A stretch of 8,985 bases of DNA, taken from assembly GCA_964572225.1 (NCBI GenBank), contig CAZNFR010000112.1, forward strand, positions 1 through 8,985, given 5' to 3'. Below, one piece after another: positions 1 to 6,910 of the stretch. Below the pieces are notes generated by a model. That model was not told the origin of the DNA. It made no database searches and was given only the letters and a program-made list of their open reading frames with translations. Every line of letters starts with the position of its first letter. Position 1 is the stretch's first letter. This DNA is from CAZNFR01 sp964572225. Its GTDB lineage: Bacteria; Bacteroidota; Bacteroidia; Bacteroidales; GCA-2748055. The position numbers were made by a program, and so were the translations under genes.

Positions 1-1
1 T

Positions 2-640
2 TTAATTTTCTTGAGTGTTTTCTTCCTCCAGGGCGGCAGGTTGAAGGATTTTCCTGATATAACTTACAATCTTCCATCGATCATCGGGTTTGATCATGGC
101 TCCGTGTGCACCCATAGATCCGAATCCCAGGGTAATGGAGTGGTAGATTTCCCCATCCTTCAGGTTTCTGGCTGTTTCGCCCACAAGAGTTCGTGGCACC
201 ACAATATATTTGCCGCTGGTATAAAGATAGCCGTCCCCTTTCCCACTTTCTCCATGGCAATTGGCACAGAAAACCCGATAAAGATCTTTGCCCTTTTCAA
301 TCACAAATTCTTCGTTGGAGTAAGGATTTGACAGCTCTTCTCCGGCTCGGACCCTGTCTTCATCATCAAGGGTATATCCGAAGGGCATCATTCCCTGAGG
401 CACGGTGCCCTCCACAGGTTCCAGCATAGTTTTGTCATCCTTAAAATTTGGATTCGGAGTATAGGTTTCATAAGCTTCCGAGTAGAACATATCCGGGAAA
501 TAGTCCCAGCCCGGGTGATCCCTGCGGTGATCACAACTGGAGAGCATCAGAAAAAAGATGGCTATCGGAAAAACCTTTTTTACCATGGTTGATTTTTTTC
601 TAAAGTTTATCATTCTAGCATTACTTAGGGTGCTTGTCAT
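2..640 (-). CDS. actE: ActE, monoheme cytochrome c lipoprotein subunit of alternative complex III
   Basis: Periplasmic electron-transfer subunit of ACIII, which passes electrons from menaquinol toward a terminal oxidase or soluble cytochrome c. The 212-residue product has a lipoprotein signal: basic residues RKK (14-16) and KK (21-22), a hydrophobic stretch, then lipobox LSSC with the acylated Cys at 36. A single class I cytochrome c domain covers about 113-200, with heme motif CANCH at 125-129 and a likely distal Met at 176 (GSMGAH). The N-terminal linker (about 37-110) carries a Pro-rich PVEGTVPQG segment. The ATG overlaps the actD stop as ATGA, and GGAGG lies 10 nt upstream, so I chose the start at 640. 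An internal Met at residue 19 (position 586) would give a more typical short lipoprotein signal and cannot be excluded. The stop is complete at the window edge. Identification rests on the heme motif, lipobox and operon position. ActE lipidation is known from the Flavobacterium johnsoniae complex. Confidence 0.9.
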   Translation of the reverse strand: MTSTLSNARMINFRKKSTMVKKVFPIAIFFLMLSSCDHRRDHPGWDYFPDMFYSEAYETYTPNPNFKDDKTMLEPVEGTVPQGMMPFGYTLDDEDRVRAGEELSNPYSNEEFVIEKGKDLYRVFCANCHGESGKGDGYLYTSGKYIVVPRTLVGETARNLKDGEIYHSITLGFGSMGAHGAMIKPDDRWKIVSYIRKILQPAALEEENTQEN

Positions 641-1176
641 TTAAGAGAATCCTCCGTTTCATAAATCTTATCTACAACTTCCCGGGCACCTCCGTCTGAC
701 ATGAGTTTTCCTGCATCCTTGAACAGATCCTCACTGTTTTGGGTCGCTGAAACAACAATTATGAACATATCATCGGTAGCCCTTTCATCATAAATCCTGT
801 TAACTTCGCCGGGGATCAGTCTTCCCCTGGCCGAAAAAGTGGCAAGACTCATAATGGTCACAATAAATATGGTAAGTACGATGGTAATGATAATAAAGGA
901 AGGAAAGGAGTTGAAAGGTTTTCCACCATAGACAATAGGCCAGTCCAACACAGAAGTATAATAAAGAAAGGCCAGTACCGCCAGTGCTCCTGTTAATCCG
1001 TAGAAGTAGGCAGCTGTGGGCAGCTTGGACTTTCTTTTCAGCAGGTGAAGCACCTCGTGCAAAGGATAAGGGGAATAGACATCGTCAATTTTATAACCCT
1101 TATCCAGCAAAGTTTTCATGGAAGATATCAATTTCTCCTCCTCATCGAAAACACCTATTTTATAGTTAACGGGCAT
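637..1176 (-). CDS. actD: ActD, DUF3341 membrane subunit of alternative complex III
   Basis: Small membrane subunit of ACIII in the DUF3341 family. It carries no cofactor and is thought to pack against the NrfD-like core subunits. The 179-residue protein has a soluble N-terminal domain (1-50) with the family-typical DVYSPYPLH segment at 32-40. Two transmembrane helices follow (about 54-74 and 93-113), joined by a short loop, and then a soluble C-terminal domain (about 115-179). It has no signal peptide, no heme motif and no cysteine, as expected. The start is ATG at 1176, 18 nt after the actC stop, with AAAGGA 8 nt upstream as a plausible ribosome-binding site. Its stop overlaps the actE start by 4 nt, suggesting translational coupling. 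The call rests on the sequence pattern, size, topology and position between actC and actE. Confidence 0.92.
   Translation of the reverse strand: MPVNYKIGVFDEEEKLISSMKTLLDKGYKIDDVYSPYPLHEVLHLLKRKSKLPTAAYFYGLTGALAVLAFLYYTSVLDWPIVYGGKPFNSFPSFIIITIVLTIFIVTIMSLATFSARGRLIPGEVNRIYDERATDDMFIIVVSATQNSEDLFKDAGKLMSDGGAREVVDKIYETEDSLK
651..655 (-). promoter_or_regulatory. Shine-Dalgarno-like GGAGG upstream of actE
   Basis: GGAGG (minus strand) sits 10 nt before the actE ATG, inside the last codons of actD. Together with the ATGA stop/start overlap it favours the start at 640 over the internal Met at 586. Strong Shine-Dalgarno sequences are uncommon in Bacteroidota and these bases also encode actD residues, so the match may be partly fortuitous. 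Confidence 0.4.
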
Positions 1177-1194
1177 GATATGAATCCTTTATTG

Positions 1195-2556
1195 TTAATC
1201 TTCTTTTCTGGAACCAATTTTTATCACACTTTTTACCTCACTTATGGCAATCATCGGGATATATCTGAAGAACAGAAGTACTCCGAGCGCAAATAACCCT
1301 ATGGTGCCCACATAGACCCCGACTTCCGTAAGTGTTGGATGGTACTCTGCCCAGTTTGAAGGCAGATAATCCTTTGCCAGTGAAGTAACTACGATATTAT
1401 AGCGTTCGAACCACATACCGATGTTTATGATGATAGAAATAATGAGCAATGCTGTCATATTTCCTCGTATCTTCTTAAACCAGAAAAGCTGCGGAATAAT
1501 AGCATTACAGATAAACATTGCCCAGAATTGGGGATAGTATTCGCCGGTTATCCGGTTATGAAAGAAAGTGAATATTTCATATTCATTACCTGAGTACCAT
1601 GCTGTAAAAATCTCTGTAATATATGCTGTACCCATAATCAGAGAAATAAAGATCAGGATACGTGCAATGGCATCCATATGCCCGTCGGTTATATAATCGT
1701 TTAACTTATATATTTTTCGTATAAGCACCATTAGTGTGACTACCATGGCAAATCCTGAAAAAATCGCACCCACCACAAAATAGGGAGGAAAAATGGTGGT
1801 ATGCCATCCGGGCTCTACAGAGACTGCAAAATCGGTCGAAACAATAGAGTGAACAGAAACCACCAGCACAGCTGCAATTCCGCCGAGAATGAAACTCAGA
1901 GACTCAAAGCGTATCCATTGTTTGGATGAACCGACCCATCCCATGGAGAAAAATCCATAAACAGCCTTTTTAATCCTGGAAGTTGTTCTGTCACGAATAG
2001 TGGCAAAATCTGGCAACATTCCAAGATACCAGAATGAAAAAGATATCAGGAGATATGCGGTAATTGCAATAAAATCCCAGAAAAGGGGGGAATTGAAATT
2101 TACCCAAAGAGGCCCACGGGTATTGGGATAAGGAAAAATAAAGAAAGCCAGCCAGATCCTGCCCATATGTAAGGCCGGGAAAAGTGCAGCACAACCAACG
2201 GCAACTACGGTCATTGCTTCTGCAGCCCGGTTAATGGAGGTTCTCCACTTTTGTCTCAATATCAGAAGGAAAATGGAAAATGCCGTTCCGGCGTGACCAA
2301 TCCCAATCCACCAGACAAAATTGATGATGGCCCATCCCCATCCTACCGTATTGTTTACTCCCCAGGTACCGATCCCAAATGCGAGGGTTTCATAAATTGC
2401 ATAGAAACCCCAGAGTGTTGCCAGGGAAGCAAGTCCCATGGCTGCAAACCACCACTTGCCGGGTTTGGTATCTATGGGTGCAATAATATCCGCTGAAACC
2501 TGACTGTAGGTCTTATTTCCCTGAACCAACGGACCTCTGATACTTCTTTTGTACAT
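1195..2556 (-). CDS. actC: ActC, NrfD/PsrC-like quinol-oxidising membrane subunit of alternative complex III
   Basis: Integral membrane subunit that binds and oxidises menaquinol, homologous to PsrC/NrfD of polysulfide and nitrite reductases. The 453-residue protein shows about ten hydrophobic segments, near 35-57, 75-98, 115-135, 160-180, 220-243, 257-279, 297-318, 343-361, 367-390 and 412-431, which is the expected ActC number. Recognisable family segments are GIGHAGT (85-91), the loop LFPALHMGRIW (125-135), SPLFWDF (156-162), SVHSIVSTDFA (234-244) and EPGWHTTIFPPYFV (248-261). His130 and Asp161 are candidate quinol-site or proton-path residues by analogy with published ACIII work; that assignment is recalled, not aligned. 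The start is ATG, 12 nt downstream of the actB stop, with no clear Shine-Dalgarno sequence. The length and intact motifs argue for a functional gene. A related NrfD protein, ActF, is the usual sixth subunit, but its gene would lie left of this window. Confidence 0.95.
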   Translation of the reverse strand: MYKRSIRGPLVQGNKTYSQVSADIIAPIDTKPGKWWFAAMGLASLATLWGFYAIYETLAFGIGTWGVNNTVGWGWAIINFVWWIGIGHAGTAFSIFLLILRQKWRTSINRAAEAMTVVAVGCAALFPALHMGRIWLAFFIFPYPNTRGPLWVNFNSPLFWDFIAITAYLLISFSFWYLGMLPDFATIRDRTTSRIKKAVYGFFSMGWVGSSKQWIRFESLSFILGGIAAVLVVSVHSIVSTDFAVSVEPGWHTTIFPPYFVVGAIFSGFAMVVTLMVLIRKIYKLNDYITDGHMDAIARILIFISLIMGTAYITEIFTAWYSGNEYEIFTFFHNRITGEYYPQFWAMFICNAIIPQLFWFKKIRGNMTALLIISIIINIGMWFERYNIVVTSLAKDYLPSNWAEYHPTLTEVGVYVGTIGLFALGVLLFFRYIPMIAISEVKSVIKIGSRKED

Positions 2557-2568
2557 GAGTGTGTATTT

Positions 2569-5523
2569 TTAGCTTTCTTTTCTGGCTTTTTCGTTTCGTA
2601 TTTTTGTGAGATATCCTACCGAAGGAAGGGTATGAAGTTGCTCCAGCACATGGTAGTTTCTGGGATCCTTGAACAGCTTTGAAATTCTTGAATTCGGATC
2701 TTTAAGGTTACCAAAAACAATAGCATTGGCAGGGCAGGCCTGAGCACAGGCTGGTTGAATTTCTCCATCCTTAAGATCGCGATTCTCCAGCTTGGCATCC
2801 AGTTTTTTCTCCTGAATACGTTGAACGCAGAAAGAACATTTTTCCACTACTCCTCTTGATCTGACCGTAACATCAGGATTGAGGACCATTCGACCAAGTT
2901 CGGAAGTGGTATGATAATCAAAGCTTTTATGGTTTGTATATTCAAACCAGTTAAACCTTCTGGCACGATACGGACAGTTGTTAATACAATACTTTGTACC
3001 GATACAACGGTTGTACGACATCTGGTTTAATCCCTCGCTACTGTGATTGGTAGCAGATACCGGACAAACATTTTCGCAGGGTGCATTGTCGCAGTGTTGA
3101 CAAAGCATAGGTTGAAAAGAGACTTTGGGATTTTCGGGATCTTCAGAATAGTACCGGTCAATTTTCATCCAGTGCATAATCCTTCTTCTACGTACTTCAT
3201 CTTTACCAACCACCGGAGTATTATTTTCAGCCTGACAAGCAATAACGCATGTACTACAGCCCACACATGCATTCAGGTCAATCGCCATGGCCCAGTGGTA
3301 TCCATCAAACTCAAGGTCCGGGTAAAGAGTCTTATGATGAGATTCATACTCCTCGTGCAATTCATTACCTGCATCCGGACTCTCAAGATATTCATTGAGG
3401 TTGGCCTCTCGGGCGATGGGTCTGCCCTCCATTGAATTGTGAGTCTGGGTAAGAGCGAGTTCTATCTTCTCTCCTGTTTTTTCCATTTCAATACCGGGAA
3501 CCCAATAAATTTTCTGACCATCCACCAGCCTTACCATAGGAAAGAAATTCTGCCCCAGAAAATCTGCCACTTTACCGGTATGGGTTCTTCCGTAGCCCAG
3601 ATCCCCACATAGGGTACCTGGGGCTTGTCCGGGTTGAATGAATACCGGACATTCCCCGGCCCCTTCTATCCGTATGACATCACCGTTGGAAAGACCTTCG
3701 CGGCTGGCATCGGGAGGGCTGATCATAACCACCTGATCCCAGGCTATTTTACTGACAGGATCGGGGAGTTCATGCAACCAGGGATTATTTCCATGCTTTC
3801 CGTTTCCAAGTCTGATACTATCTTTGAGTACTAACTCATAACCAGTACTAGTGGGAGCAGAATGACTGATTCCGTTCAAAGAGTTCTCATTATAACGAGA
3901 CACCCACTCTCCTTCGATTTTTTCTTTAATTACTCCGTTTTGCAGGCTTTTATTCCAGAAGTCATTGAAAGGAACAGATCCATCGTAACGATATTCCTTC
4001 CAGAAATTTTTCAGGTATTCAAGATAGTTATTTGAGAACCCAGCCCATTTTAGCAATGAATCCTGAAAGGATCTGGTATTAAATACTTTTTGTATACATG
4101 GTTGGGAAAGACTGAATTCGCCCGGGGTTATTTCAAAGTCACCCCATGATTCCAGGTAATGATCCACAGGGCAAACCAGGGAGGCCGCCTCTGTGGTTTC
4201 AGACATGCTGAAATCCATACATATATTCAGCGATACTTTACTTAAACTATCCTTAAATACTTCGTTTTCCGGATAGTCATACGACGGATTAACATCGTAC
4301 ATCAACAAAGCACCGGTATTTCCCTCCTTAATGTCTGACATCAGGTTAATCAAATCTTCATCAGACCCCGCAGCCAGTCTGAGAGGCTGATTAAAATCCA
4401 CAGTGTTTCCAATTGCACCGAGTGCCTGATTAATCGCATTGATTAAAAGCTGGATTTCAGTTTCGTTACTGGAAGATATAACCAGGGCATTCCTCCCCGC
4501 CTTTACCAACTCCTCTGCAACTGCACTTAAATCACATACGGAATCTGCTGCCGGCAAGGTGGTACTCCCTGTTTTTCCGGCAATAAGGTTGTAGAGATGG
4601 ATGAGACAATTTTTTTCTTCGGAAGGCTTAATGGTGATTCGATGATCGGCATTACTACCGGTAAGGGAAAGACAGGATTCGATCTGGTAATGGCGCAACA
4701 TAGATTTCTGGTTCTCATCCAGTTTTCTACGTTGGGTATAGTCTCGGATGTAAGTTACAGGGGCAAGCCATGAACCAAGGAAATCGGCACCAAAAGAAAC
4801 CACAACATCTGCCTTATCGAACCGGTACCCGGGAATTATCCTTTGTCCGAAAGAAATCTGGGCAGCTTTACTGATGGCTGAGCTGGAAATGGAATCATAT
4901 TGTATCCATTTAAAATTGCTGAACTGAGCACCGAATTCCTGAATTATTGCTCTGGTGGAAGGAGAAATAACTGTAGAGCTTAAGAGGCATATTTCCTTAC
5001 CTTGAGCATTAAGGGATTGAAGTTCTGAAATAACCTTTTTATCCATCTCCTCCCAACTTACTTCCTCACCGTCTCTCATTGGAGATTTCAGCCTTGCATC
5101 ATCATACAGTCCGAGTACAGAAGCCTGAACCCTGGCGGTAGTACCTTCACCATTGAAGTCCGACAGAGGATTGCCTTCAATTTTTATGGGCCTACCATCC
5201 CGGTTTTTCACAATTATGCTGCAATAATCCTTTCCATCGAAAAAACTGCTTGCATAATAAAGTGCCTTCCCAGGTACAATTTCTTCTGGATGAACTACGT
5301 AGGGGATAGCCTTATGAACAGGTCTTTCGCAAGCAGATACGATTGCTGCTGAGGTAACGCTAAAACCTAGCAATTTAAGGAAATCCCTTCGGGAAGAAGG
5401 CGCATTTGCCGTTTTCCCCTCAAACAGGTCCAGGATCTCGTTTTTATTATTTTTCTCGAAATTCTCTTTTCCCGGGTCAGGAAGGTTTTGGAGTTCATCG
5501 AGGCTTTTCCAGTATTTTTTCAT
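2569..5523 (-). CDS. actB: ActB, fused molybdopterin-oxidoreductase-like and Fe-S ferredoxin subunit of alternative complex III
   Basis: Iron-sulfur subunit of ACIII that relays electrons from ActC toward the ActA hemes. The 984-residue protein begins with a 44-residue extension (KKYWKSLDEL), then a Tat motif SRRDFLKLLGF (44-54) ending at SAC with Cys65. This suggests Tat export followed by lipidation, as known for F. johnsoniae ActB. The B1 domain (about 70-700) resembles molybdopterin oxidoreductases, including the GNPLSDFNGEGTTARVQAS region near 117-135. It lacks an N-terminal CxxCxxxC cluster motif and is expected to carry no Mo cofactor. The B2 ferredoxin domain (about 737-984) has CVGCSTCVIAC (753-763), CQHCDNAPCENVC (808-820), CIGTKYCINNC (840-850), and CSFC (896-899) with CAQAC (926-930). 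In the third motif Thr843 replaces a Cys, predicting one [3Fe-4S] beside three [4Fe-4S] clusters. The start is ATG at 5523. It follows actA by 88 nt and precedes actC by 12 nt. Confidence 0.95.
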   Translation of the reverse strand: MKKYWKSLDELQNLPDPGKENFEKNNKNEILDLFEGKTANAPSSRRDFLKLLGFSVTSAAIVSACERPVHKAIPYVVHPEEIVPGKALYYASSFFDGKDYCSIIVKNRDGRPIKIEGNPLSDFNGEGTTARVQASVLGLYDDARLKSPMRDGEEVSWEEMDKKVISELQSLNAQGKEICLLSSTVISPSTRAIIQEFGAQFSNFKWIQYDSISSSAISKAAQISFGQRIIPGYRFDKADVVVSFGADFLGSWLAPVTYIRDYTQRRKLDENQKSMLRHYQIESCLSLTGSNADHRITIKPSEEKNCLIHLYNLIAGKTGSTTLPAADSVCDLSAVAEELVKAGRNALVISSSNETEIQLLINAINQALGAIGNTVDFNQPLRLAAGSDEDLINLMSDIKEGNTGALLMYDVNPSYDYPENEVFKDSLSKVSLNICMDFSMSETTEAASLVCPVDHYLESWGDFEITPGEFSLSQPCIQKVFNTRSFQDSLLKWAGFSNNYLEYLKNFWKEYRYDGSVPFNDFWNKSLQNGVIKEKIEGEWVSRYNENSLNGISHSAPTSTGYELVLKDSIRLGNGKHGNNPWLHELPDPVSKIAWDQVVMISPPDASREGLSNGDVIRIEGAGECPVFIQPGQAPGTLCGDLGYGRTHTGKVADFLGQNFFPMVRLVDGQKIYWVPGIEMEKTGEKIELALTQTHNSMEGRPIAREANLNEYLESPDAGNELHEEYESHHKTLYPDLEFDGYHWAMAIDLNACVGCSTCVIACQAENNTPVVGKDEVRRRRIMHWMKIDRYYSEDPENPKVSFQPMLCQHCDNAPCENVCPVSATNHSSEGLNQMSYNRCIGTKYCINNCPYRARRFNWFEYTNHKSFDYHTTSELGRMVLNPDVTVRSRGVVEKCSFCVQRIQEKKLDAKLENRDLKDGEIQPACAQACPANAIVFGNLKDPNSRISKLFKDPRNYHVLEQLHTLPSVGYLTKIRNEKARKES

Positions 5524-5611
5524 CCGTGAGTATATTTAGGAATCTCGTCTGATCTTTGGTATATTTATGGTTATCAATAGTTGGATCTATCTCAAAAACA
5601 GGAATTTAAAA
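5524..5611 (-). other. actA-actB spacer with a 9-nt direct repeat
   Basis: This 88-nt gap is the longest inside the act cluster. On the minus strand TAAATATAC occurs twice (5567-5559 and 5538-5530), starting 29 nt apart, just ahead of the actB ATG. I see no clear TAnnTTTG promoter, no GC-rich hairpin with a T-run and no Shine-Dalgarno sequence. The repeat could be a binding site or chance in AT-rich DNA; the spacer most likely lies within the actA-E transcript. Confidence 0.3.
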
Positions 5612-6757
5612 TTAGTAATGGCATTTCATGCATTCAGTACCCCCGAGAGTTTCGACGGTTACCTTTTCTATCTCACCATTTTTAACCTTCTTCATAATCA
5701 ATTCGTAATTATCGTAAAATTCATTACTATGAAGGTCCACCTTCGTTTCCCTGTGGCATTTTATGCACCAACCCATGGAAAGATCGGAAACCTGTTTTAC
5801 TCTATGCATTTCCTCGACCTTTCCATGACATTCCTGGCAATCTACCTTGCCAATGGTAACATGCTGGGCATGGCTAAAGAACACATGATCCGGATTATTA
5901 TGCACCCGTATCCATTCAATGGGAGTAGCATTTTCATAAGATTCAATGACTTTATTTATTTCCCAGCTTCCTGAATTGGTACCGTTTCTTACAATAAGGT
6001 GGCAATTCATGCAGACATTGGTACCAGGTATTCCCGCCGATTTGCTGTATTCGGCGGAATGATGGCAATAGATGCATTCGGTTTGATTTTCGGCTGCATG
6101 GATTACATGTGAAAACTTTATGGGCTGATCGGGTTCATACCCTTCGGACCTTCCGATAGCTATTGCTTCCGTAACCAGAGTTTCTGTAATAAAAAAACCT
6201 GCAACCAGAAAGACCAGAAGATTTATCCATCGGGGTTTGACTTTTCTGGTGACCACCATATCCGTAAGAGCTCCCAGGAGGAGAATAGAAAAAATAACAA
6301 AAAGCAAAAGGTTGTTTACTACCGGTTTTCTTTCCTTTAAACCATTCTCGGCTATAATGTCCATAAAACCTTTGATCATCACCACATCTTCTTCCGTCAG
6401 GTCAAAATCCGCGTGAACTTCGGAAAGTTTAAGTCCCGTGGGATTCAAAAGCACTTTTTGAAGATCTTCTGCTGAAAGATCTTGGTATTTTTTAGAGATG
6501 GCATAAGCATCCGGATTCCAGCTCATGCTGTCAATCCAACGGGTATTATGACAACCGGCACAGTTAACTGCCCGGTCTGCCTGATAAACAAGGCCATAGT
6601 AAAGTCTTTCACCTCTTATAAGTTCTTCGGAGGAAAGCTCACCAGGGTTTGAATGATCCGGGTCTTCAGCAGCCAAAAGTACAAAAGAGGCGCTGCTCAG
6701 AAAGAATAACAGGAATAGCCCAATGGCATAAATTTTCTTGGTATAAGACTTGCCCAT
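5612..6757 (-). CDS. actA: ActA, hexaheme-motif cytochrome c subunit of alternative complex III
   Basis: Multiheme cytochrome c subunit that takes electrons from the ActB clusters on the periplasmic side. From the ATG at 6757 the product has 381 residues. It has a basic N-terminus (GKSYTKK) and hydrophobic signal segment to about residue 30, then a periplasmic domain with heme motif CAGCH (66-70). A transmembrane hairpin follows (about 147-167 and 178-197). The C-terminal cytochrome c3-like domain has five heme motifs: CIYCH 228-232, CMNCH 249-253, CQECH 307-311, CIKCH 331-335 and CMKCH 376-380, the last almost at the C-terminus. Extra His residues (217, 220, 233, 286, 291, 296, 299, 318) can serve as distal ligands. 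The reading frame stays open to a TTG at 6826, but that codon overlaps a candidate promoter and adds 23 residues before a good signal peptide, so I prefer 6757. It heads the act cluster. The pentaheme half is standard; the N-terminal heme domain is discussed as a finding. Confidence 0.93.
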   Translation of the reverse strand: MGKSYTKKIYAIGLFLLFFLSSASFVLLAAEDPDHSNPGELSSEELIRGERLYYGLVYQADRAVNCAGCHNTRWIDSMSWNPDAYAISKKYQDLSAEDLQKVLLNPTGLKLSEVHADFDLTEEDVVMIKGFMDIIAENGLKERKPVVNNLLLFVIFSILLLGALTDMVVTRKVKPRWINLLVFLVAGFFITETLVTEAIAIGRSEGYEPDQPIKFSHVIHAAENQTECIYCHHSAEYSKSAGIPGTNVCMNCHLIVRNGTNSGSWEINKVIESYENATPIEWIRVHNNPDHVFFSHAQHVTIGKVDCQECHGKVEEMHRVKQVSDLSMGWCIKCHRETKVDLHSNEFYDNYELIMKKVKNGEIEKVTVETLGGTECMKCHY

Positions 6758-6823
6758 CCCGGATAGATTTAGGTTACTTATTTGGTTAACCGATAAGCTC
6801 CTAGAATTGAGCCTATCAGGAAT

Positions 6824-6831
6824 CAAATATA
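6824..6831 (-). promoter_or_regulatory. Candidate Bacteroidota -7 promoter element for the act operon
   Basis: The minus strand reads TATATTTG, an exact match to the Bacteroidota -7 consensus TAnnTTTG. Transcription would start near 6816-6819 and give a leader of about 60 nt to the actA ATG at 6757. A TTTG lies 11 nt further upstream (6846-6843), closer than the usual spacing of about 17-23 nt to the -33 box, and I found no better -33 element. The position just after a candidate terminator and before actA supports it. Confidence 0.45.
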
Positions 6832-6832
6832 G

Positions 6833-6862
6833 AAAAACACTTCAAATTAAAATCCTTTGAAG
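6833..6862 (-). terminator. Candidate intrinsic terminator after the PKD/sorting-domain gene
   Basis: On the minus strand a perfect 7-bp stem (CTTCAAA pairing with TTTGAAG, 6862-6856 and 6846-6840) encloses a 9-nt loop. Two bases later comes a run of five T (6837-6833). It lies about 49 nt after the stop at 6911. The stem is AT-rich, so termination strength would be modest. It would insulate the act operon from the upstream gene. Confidence 0.4.
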
Positions 6863-6910
6863 AGATGAAACAGGCTTATTTAAAATAAGTAAAGATATGA
6901 GGCAAAATAA

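Noticed and set aside
3043..3435. Plus-strand open frame of 130 codons opposite actB
   Set aside because: It lies wholly inside the cysteine-rich ferredoxin domain of ActB on the other strand; its apparent composition mirrors that gene and shows no domain.
2569..5523. ActB as a catalytic molybdenum enzyme such as polysulfide or formate dehydrogenase
   Set aside because: The molybdopterin-like domain lacks the N-terminal cluster cysteines, and the gene sits between actA and actC with a fused ferredoxin domain, which is the ACIII arrangement.
5567..5974. Plus-strand open frame of 135 codons opposite the 3' part of actA
   Set aside because: It is antisense to the heme-motif region of a clearly real gene and has no recognisable domain. 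The minus-strand frame has all the cytochrome signatures.
5612..6826. Longer actA starting at TTG 6826 (404 residues)
   Set aside because: TTG is a poor start here, the codon overlaps a TAnnTTTG element, and the extra 23 residues precede an otherwise normal signal peptide.
6875..6889. Perfect AT-only-core palindrome CTTATTTAAAATAAG as a terminator
   Set aside because: The arms leave a 1-nt loop, the stem is nearly all A/T and no T-run follows on the minus strand. The stem-loop at 6840-6862 is the better candidate.
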